Of a stretch of DNA of 64,000 nt, positions 58,454 through 64,000 are shown in pieces. Under the pieces are notes generated by a model. It did not search any database, had not been told where the DNA came from, and saw only the letters and a program-made list of their open reading frames with translations. Each line of letters opens with the position of its first letter. The first letter of the stretch is position 1. The stretch spans positions 6,353,349 to 6,417,348 of the forward strand of contig NC_089318.1 in assembly GCF_036669915.1 (NCBI RefSeq), in the 5' to 3' direction. Origin of the DNA: Pocillopora verrucosa. Taxonomy: Eukaryota; Cnidaria; Anthozoa; Scleractinia; Pocilloporidae. A program made the position numbers and the translations under genes.

Positions 58454-59312
58454 ATAGCTAGGACATTTTTCTTCTTACATCTTTGTCCCATTCCCAGTTC
58501 TCAAATCACATTCCCAGTGATGCAACTGATATTCTCTCAAGCCAGCCCATGACTGGCCAACCTCAGTTTCTTTTTCATCTCTCTAAGACAAAATCTTCAT
58601 TTGTTTCACATAGGGCTGCAGTACATTGTTTTTTTTGGTTATATATGCTGCATTTAAAACTCTTCTACAGAGAACATGGATGATGGTAGTTCTGTGCCCT
58701 TAGTGAAAGTTTTAAGGGAAGGGCACAAGGTGGTTGTATTGTCCCTTAATTTGGGTCATTGTAAAGGAGGGGGGGGGGGGTGGGTGTCGTGTGGAGGTGT
58801 GGAAAGTAAAGGTTACATTTTTGAAAGAACAAATTTTAACTGTCTCAATAATATGACAAGCAATGTTTTTTTGAAAGTTTTTTGTTTTTCAGTTCTGTAT
58901 CTTGACTGAAATAGCAACATATATTTTTTCATTCCTCTCTCTATGGCCTTAAAGGCCAGAAATTCTTCTGAAATTCTTCAGGAACAAGCAAATTCTCAAG
59001 ATATCCTCTCTTTAGCAACCAAAATAAATAATGTGAAATGACAGTTCCAGAACATACAACAAAATATGGACATTTTCATAGCTTTATTTAACCAGCACCA
59101 ATATTAAACATAAAAAATGATAAGCTCCTGTGTGGACTCTTAACTCTACATTACTGGTGATCCTTGGTTATTCCACCCTCCAAATACCCCAAAATGTAAC
59201 TAGCTGTCCTTTGATTCCCAGACAATTCCCCCTTGTTTCCAGGCTGTTTTTGGAGCTGCAAGTACAATTTGGAAAAGCAACATCAAGTTTGATGGATCAG
59301 TTGTGAGACTAA

Positions 59313-59524
59313 CCAACCCTTTGACCTGTAAGAGTGACTAGCATCTAATTTCTCCTAAAAACATTACCCCATGATCACATGTTAAGTCAGAAGAATAAAG
59401 GAAATGATCACTAACTAAAAAAGCTCTTGACTGTTCAACAAATTCTCCTTATCAGCACCTTAATAAATGTATAGATAACAGTATGGAGAATATGCATCTT
59501 GACGTTAAAGGTGTAAAGGGCTAA
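59313..59524 (+). mobile_element. MITE, subfamily B
   Basis: AACCCTTTGACCTGTAAGAG to GGTGTAAAGGGCTAA with GTGACTAGCATCTAATTTC. Confidence 0.82.
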
Positions 59525-60197
59525 TCTTTTGAGTCAGTCATGCCTATGCTTGGAGTGATGATATTTTCTAACTCTAATGGATTAGGGGAAAAAATAACTG
59601 ATCCTGATTTGAATGGCACTATTCTCAGCAGAAATTACTTTATTTCTTTCTTTCTCCAAGAACAGGGGTCTAAGTTCCAGTTTGCAAAATGTTAAACCAA
59701 GTTTGCAAATTTTATTCTCATGTTTAACCATTGTATGTTGATTTTTTATTCATTTTTCAATTGTTTTTGCTTTATTAAAGGCTTCATATTTGTACAAAAA
59801 CCAATATTTATTTTAACCATCTCTGCTTATAGTCATAAAATCTCTTGGTTTCCAGCCCCCTAAGGCAAAAGTAAAGAAGCTCAAAAATTGGCCAACATTA
59901 ACCCTACATAGATATTCAACGTCTCTTTGAGTATTCAACTCGATATCTCAGCAGCTGATTGGCGATATCAAACACACATAAGAAATTATCGTAATTTTAC
60001 ACCTGTGCAGTTACAGCTTTTCTCAGGCTTAGAAATCTTTTCCACATGTTAAAAAATTTTTCCAACACAGCAATTTTCAATCAAAATTGATGTTTTGGAT
60101 ATATAACCATCTGCATACTTTTGAAAAGGTGAAGAGAGTTTTCCTCCTTACAGGAAAGACTCAAAAGTTCTCACATCAATTCATAGTCTCCCGTACC

Positions 60198-63100
60198 TTA
60201 GTCACACTTCACTCTGCACCTCTTCCCTTTCCTACTTTTTCCCTTGCAACTCTTCCCCTCGCCGCTTGGGGGCGGGTTGGTGCAGGTTCGGTACTTGTAC
60301 ATTTTGCCTCTCTTATTACACTTCTTGCCTTTACATTCACCATACTTACTCCAATTGGTCCACCCACCATCTACTGTAAATTTAAAATGAAACTAAATCA
60401 ATGAATTTTAGACAAATATTTCCTTGGCGCATTGAAAATAGGAACCAAACGAATATATGTGAATTTATAACATCTCTCAGTAAGTATGTCCTCTATGATT
60501 GAGTACAAAGAACGCGCGAAATAGAGTACAAAAAATCTTGCGATATTGTACGGTCATTTGGACGGCTGGTTATTTTGTACTGTAAAAAACCAGTTTAACC
60601 AGTCCGCTGCGCACACTACGCTTCTCTATCTGCTTTGCTTTTCCCGCCTTGAGAGAAATGAGCTGAAAGACTTGGACAATAAATAACTCATTAAACGTTT
60701 TGGTGTGTAGTAACGCTGTGTAGTTTTACTCGTTGTTTGTATTTTGTCTCGCCTTACGGGCTCACCGAAATACGGCACAACTGGTAAAATACTCAGCAAA
60801 AGAAAGACTTGGATAATAAATAACTTATTAAACGTTTTGGTGTGCAGTATCGCTGTGTAGTTTTACTCGTTGTTTGTTTTTTGTCTCGCCCTACGGGCTC
60901 ACCGAAATACGGCACAACTGGTAAAATACTCAGCAATACTACACACGAAAACATCTCATAAGATATACAATTTGTACTCCACTCGAGCGTTGCTTGTACT
61001 TCACCTTGTGAAGTTGGATAATAATAGCCTATAGTACGATTAGTAGACACTGAGAAAAGATATTTGAAGTCATTTTTTAAAGGATGTGAGGTACCTACCA
61101 TCACAAGGCTCCACATTACAAACTATTGTTTCCTTAGCTGACCCTGAACATTGGGCTCCACCTCCTGACGGAGGGGGATTGGTACAGGTTCGTGAGCGCT
61201 CCTTGATTCCACCTCCACAAGTGGCGCTGCATTCTCCAAAAGGTCCGAATTCAGACCATCCACCATTAACTGCAGCAGAAATAAATAAGTTATTTCTAAA
61301 ATAAGCACTACGCTTCTCTATCTGCTTTGCTTTTCCCGCCTTGAGAGAAATGAGCTGAAAGACTTGGACAATAAATAACTTATTAAACGTTTTGGTGTGC
61401 AGTATCGCTGTGTAGTTTTACTCGTTGTCTGTTTTTTGTCTCGCCCTACGGGCTCACCGAAATACGGCACAACTGGTAAAATACTCAGCAATACTACACA
61501 CGAAAACATCTCATAAGATATACAATTTGTACTCCACTCGAGCGTTGTTTGTACTTCAATTTGTGCAGTTGGATAATAATAGCCTCTAGTACGATTAGTA
61601 GACGCTAAGAAAAGATATTTGAAGTCATTTTTTAAAGGATGTGAGGTACCTACCAGCACAAGGCTCCACATTACAAACCATTGTTTCCTTAGCTGACCCT
61701 GAACATTGGGCTCCACCTCCTGACGGAGGGGGATTGGTACAGGTTCGTGAGCGCTCCTTGATTCCACCTCCACAAGTGGCGCTGCATTCTCCAAAAGGTC
61801 CGAATTCAGACCATCCACCATTAACTGCAACTGAAATGAATAAGTTATTTCTAAAATAAGTAAGTTTTTTGATCGACATACGATTATTTTCATTGTGAAT
61901 GATAAATTCAATCATATCATAATATGATCTTATCGCTGCTCTCATCTTGAGGAGCAAAGTATGAGTGTGAAATGAGGCCCGATTATTGCAAATCTTGTCA
62001 CCAGTGCCTTTCACCTTAATGGTTTGACATTTCATTTGAAATGCAGAAATATTCTGGGTTCTTTTATCTATCAGAGTTCCAATGGTTTGTTTCCTTTTAC
62101 AGTTTCAATTTTACATCTTTCTTTAGTTAAATCTTGTACCCTTTTGATAAACTTAACGCATCACTCAGAGTCTTAAACTTCCCTCTTTACTATAATTGTA
62201 AAGATTTTGAAGCACATAGAACGCAATACCTTTCTTCATGCTGCAGCATTTGAATTTTTCAATGCAGTAAAGGTGCTCACAGCCGCCTTTGTAGATTCCA
62301 GTCATGTAATAGCCATCCCGTTTGCATTCGCTCCAACCTTTCTTGTCGAACGAAAGGTAAACATCCTCATCATAACAGTCATCATAAGCGTTCGGATGAT
62401 TCTGTGGACGACAGCACTTGGACTCTTCGATGTTGTAAATATTTGTTGGATAGGTGATATAGATGCCCTCCATGTAATAGCCAGCAGGACACAGAGCCCA
62501 AACATGTTTTCTGAAAAAGAGAAGTGAAAAGGAAAAATGTAGGTTATAGAACAACTGAAATAGTGTTCAAACTTACTTTAATACCTCTACGCTATGGAAA
62601 GGATATCCGTGTTTTTGTAACCTGGTAGACTGTTATACCTCGAGCATTATTTTTGGATAGAGCTTCACTGGTTTATTTTAAAAGCCTAAATACGGCAAAA
62701 CCTAAGAGAGGACATTCTATTATCCGCTGAACAATTCGAATCTTCAAAATCCCTCCCCCCCCCCCTCAGGCAACCAACGGACATTTGACCGTTGTCCGTG
62801 CTCGTGGGGGTGAGGAAATTGATCAGAAAGTGTCAGATCTTTCCAACGAAATACAAGGGTTATATCTTCAAATATGCCGAGGTGTTTAGGGTAAATAGTT
62901 CACTTGTGCGAGCGAATCGCTCAGGAGAAAAGTGGGTCTACATGGTCTACGTTTTCAGGTTTGGTCCATGTGTAGAAAGTCACGGTCACTGATTTTGCCT
63001 CTTACGAATAAATAAGGCACAATTTTTGCCCCGGGTGACAGGTATTTAAAAAAATCTATCCTCACAATTTCAAATGCCCCGGGGGGTTGCCCGGAGGGAT

Positions 63101-63485
63101 TTTGAAGCTTCGAATTCATCGAAGTATTACTTTCCATCAGAAAAGTTTAGAAAGCCAGAGTTTTGAAAGCTCTGTGATATTCAACCAGCACGACTTACGG
63201 GTCTAATGTTCTCCACCAGTTTGCGTTTGTGCAAGTTGACGGTTGATTAGCATAACTTGGCTCCTTAGCTCTGCAGCATTTTCCTTCCTCGATAAGCCAA
63301 AGGCCGTTGTTCCCCGATGGATCATTTCGCCAGAGTCCTTTGAGGAAAGTACGATCATTTGGACATACAGACCAACCTTTCTTGTCAAGACTTGCCCACC
63401 AATTTGCTGTGTCACAGCTCAGAATGGCATCAGGTTGAATTATCAGCAGCATGCTGATAAAGTAAAGTGCGAGCCCAAACTTCAT
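60198..63485 (-). CDS. Secreted protein: three novel Cys-rich repeats plus three TSP1 repeats
   Basis: Five exons, 63485-63199, 62510-62230, 61830-61654, 61269-61099 and 60373-60198, all in phase, give 363 residues. Residues 1 to about 23 are a signal peptide. Residues 24-189 hold three units of about 55 residues with the pattern Cys, aromatic, S/T-L/F-D, W-x2-C, Y/F-L/M-x-G-I/L-Y/W, then IE-x2-KCC (KKGWSVCP...IEEGKCC; VWALCP...IEESKCC; KKGWSECK...IEKFKCC). I do not recognise this domain. Exons 3 and 4 each encode a thrombospondin type 1 repeat (GGWSEFGPFGECSATCGGG, then RSRTCTNPPPSGGG). Exon 5 is a diverged TSR ending in a Lys/Cys-rich tail (GKSCKGKSRKGKRCRVKCD). It is extracellular; the TSRs suggest glycan or matrix binding. 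Confidence 0.88.
60665..61492. repeat. Intronic 137 bp unit, three copies
   Basis: The block starting GAAAGACTTGGA occurs at 60665, 60802 and 61356, each followed by ACGTTTTGGTGTG and CGGGCTCACCGAAATACGGC. The first two are tandem in intron 4; the third is in intron 3. Confidence 0.88.
61080..61859. repeat. Duplicated TSR exon with its flanks, offset 555 bp
   Basis: Block 61080-61304 matches 61635-61859 almost base for base, covering the TSR exon, its donor GTAGGTACC and the acceptor side. The upstream introns also match (60800-61080 against 61355-61635), so a unit of about 555 bp was duplicated in tandem. Confidence 0.88.
62736..63119. mobile_element. MITE-type element with terminal inverted repeats of about 30 bp
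   Basis: ATTCGAATCTTCAAAATCCC at the left is the inverse of the right end (GGGATTTTGAAGCTTCGAAT). CCTCAGGCAACC and GGTTGCCCGG lie just inside. It sits in intron 1 of the TSR gene. A related fragment occurs near 55000. Confidence 0.78.
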
Positions 63486-64000
63486 CCTGTAAAAAACCTT
63501 CTTTCAGGCAACCAAAGCGCAGATTAAAACGCTGGAGATCCGAAAGTTTGAAAAAAAAAGTCAAGTGGTTACAGGATTGCAATTTCGTCTGTCAATGTTA
63601 TCGTAAGAAAGGGTAAATGGTTTGGTCGTCCCAAAATCTACAGAGAAAGATGAAAATAAGACCAGCCGTTTCCGAAAAGACGTGCTTGAGATACGCGATG
63701 CCTCTTCATGTTTCTTCTTTCAGAAGTAATAAAAAAAGCAACTCTTCATTAAAGTGATAACTTTTCCTAAAACCATTTCTTTAATTAAAAGATAAAGAAA
63801 AATTGGTTAAGTTGCCCAAATCATTTTAAAAAATTGTGATATCTATCCGCCAAGATTATGTTGTATTTGTGCTCAGGCCTGAATGCCCCGTGAAATCTAT
63901 ACCCTAATCAAATATTGGAGTTTTCAGTTTAATTCGAACACCTATCCTCTTTTCCTTTGTTGAGCATAATTTCACTTACATCAAAAGAATAAAAGTAACG
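63486..64000. other. Upstream flank of the TSR gene
   Basis: This must contain the promoter and 5' UTR of the minus-strand TSR gene. No clear TATA box, repeat or other coding sequence was recognised. Confidence 0.5.

Larger units (their letters stand above)
56832..60197. other. Intergenic region between MCFD2-like gene 2 and the TSR gene
   Basis: The genes converge here. It holds three MITEs (57318-57482, 58250-58453, 59313-59524), a G-run near 58771 and an AGAG-rich tract near 57000-57040. No coding sequence recognised. Confidence 0.6.

Overview
The window is animal nuclear DNA, most likely from a cnidarian and probably an anthozoan such as a stony coral. That origin is inferred from AT-rich sequence, many short introns with GT-AG borders, thrombospondin repeats of invertebrate type, a mucin-like LamG protein, a lone intronless class A GPCR and a heavy load of small MITE-type repeats. 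Nothing bacterial (operons, Shine-Dalgarno sites, CRISPR) is present. Gene models were built by hand: each exon was accepted only if splice signals, reading phase and protein-family logic agreed across the junction.

Layout. 1-10.8 kb (minus): a secreted mucin-like protein with a signal-peptide exon, a 3.1 kb Ser/Thr/Pro-rich exon with a 117-residue tandem repeat, then LamG exons running off the left edge. 15.2-17.5 kb and 26.3-27.6 kb (minus): two paralogues resembling BK-channel beta subunits (KCNMB family). Between them lie an intronless melatonin-receptor-like GPCR (21.9-22.9 kb), an apparently exact 326 bp tandem duplication of its 5' end, and a decayed DNA transposon flanked by TTAA (24.1-26.2 kb). 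29.0-38.1 kb (minus): a complete 15-exon RIOX1/NO66 JmjC oxygenase, head-to-head with an intronless DHHC palmitoyltransferase (38.2-39.1 kb, plus). 40.4-42.6 kb (minus) and 55.6-56.8 kb (plus): two MCFD2-like EF-hand cargo-receptor genes. Between these are a 7-exon cardiolipin synthase (44.3-49.2 kb, minus), head-to-head with the complex I assembly factor NDUFAF1 (49.3-51.7 kb, plus), and an intronless BTB gene (53.1-54.2 kb, plus). 60.2-63.5 kb (minus): a secreted protein with three copies of an unnamed Cys-rich repeat followed by three thrombospondin type 1 repeats.

Two gene pairs share very short divergent promoters: RIOX1/ZDHHC (123 bp between start codons) and CRLS1/NDUFAF1 (76 bp). The second pair joins two mitochondrial inner-membrane functions, since cardiolipin supports complex I. 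The introns and gaps from 14 to 16 kb and 30 to 60 kb are packed with copies of a roughly 200 bp inverted-repeat element in three subfamilies, one of which was later split by a tRNA-derived SINE. The best candidates for undescribed biology are the Cys-rich/TSR secreted protein, the non-chordate BK-beta-like pair and the mucin-LamG protein.
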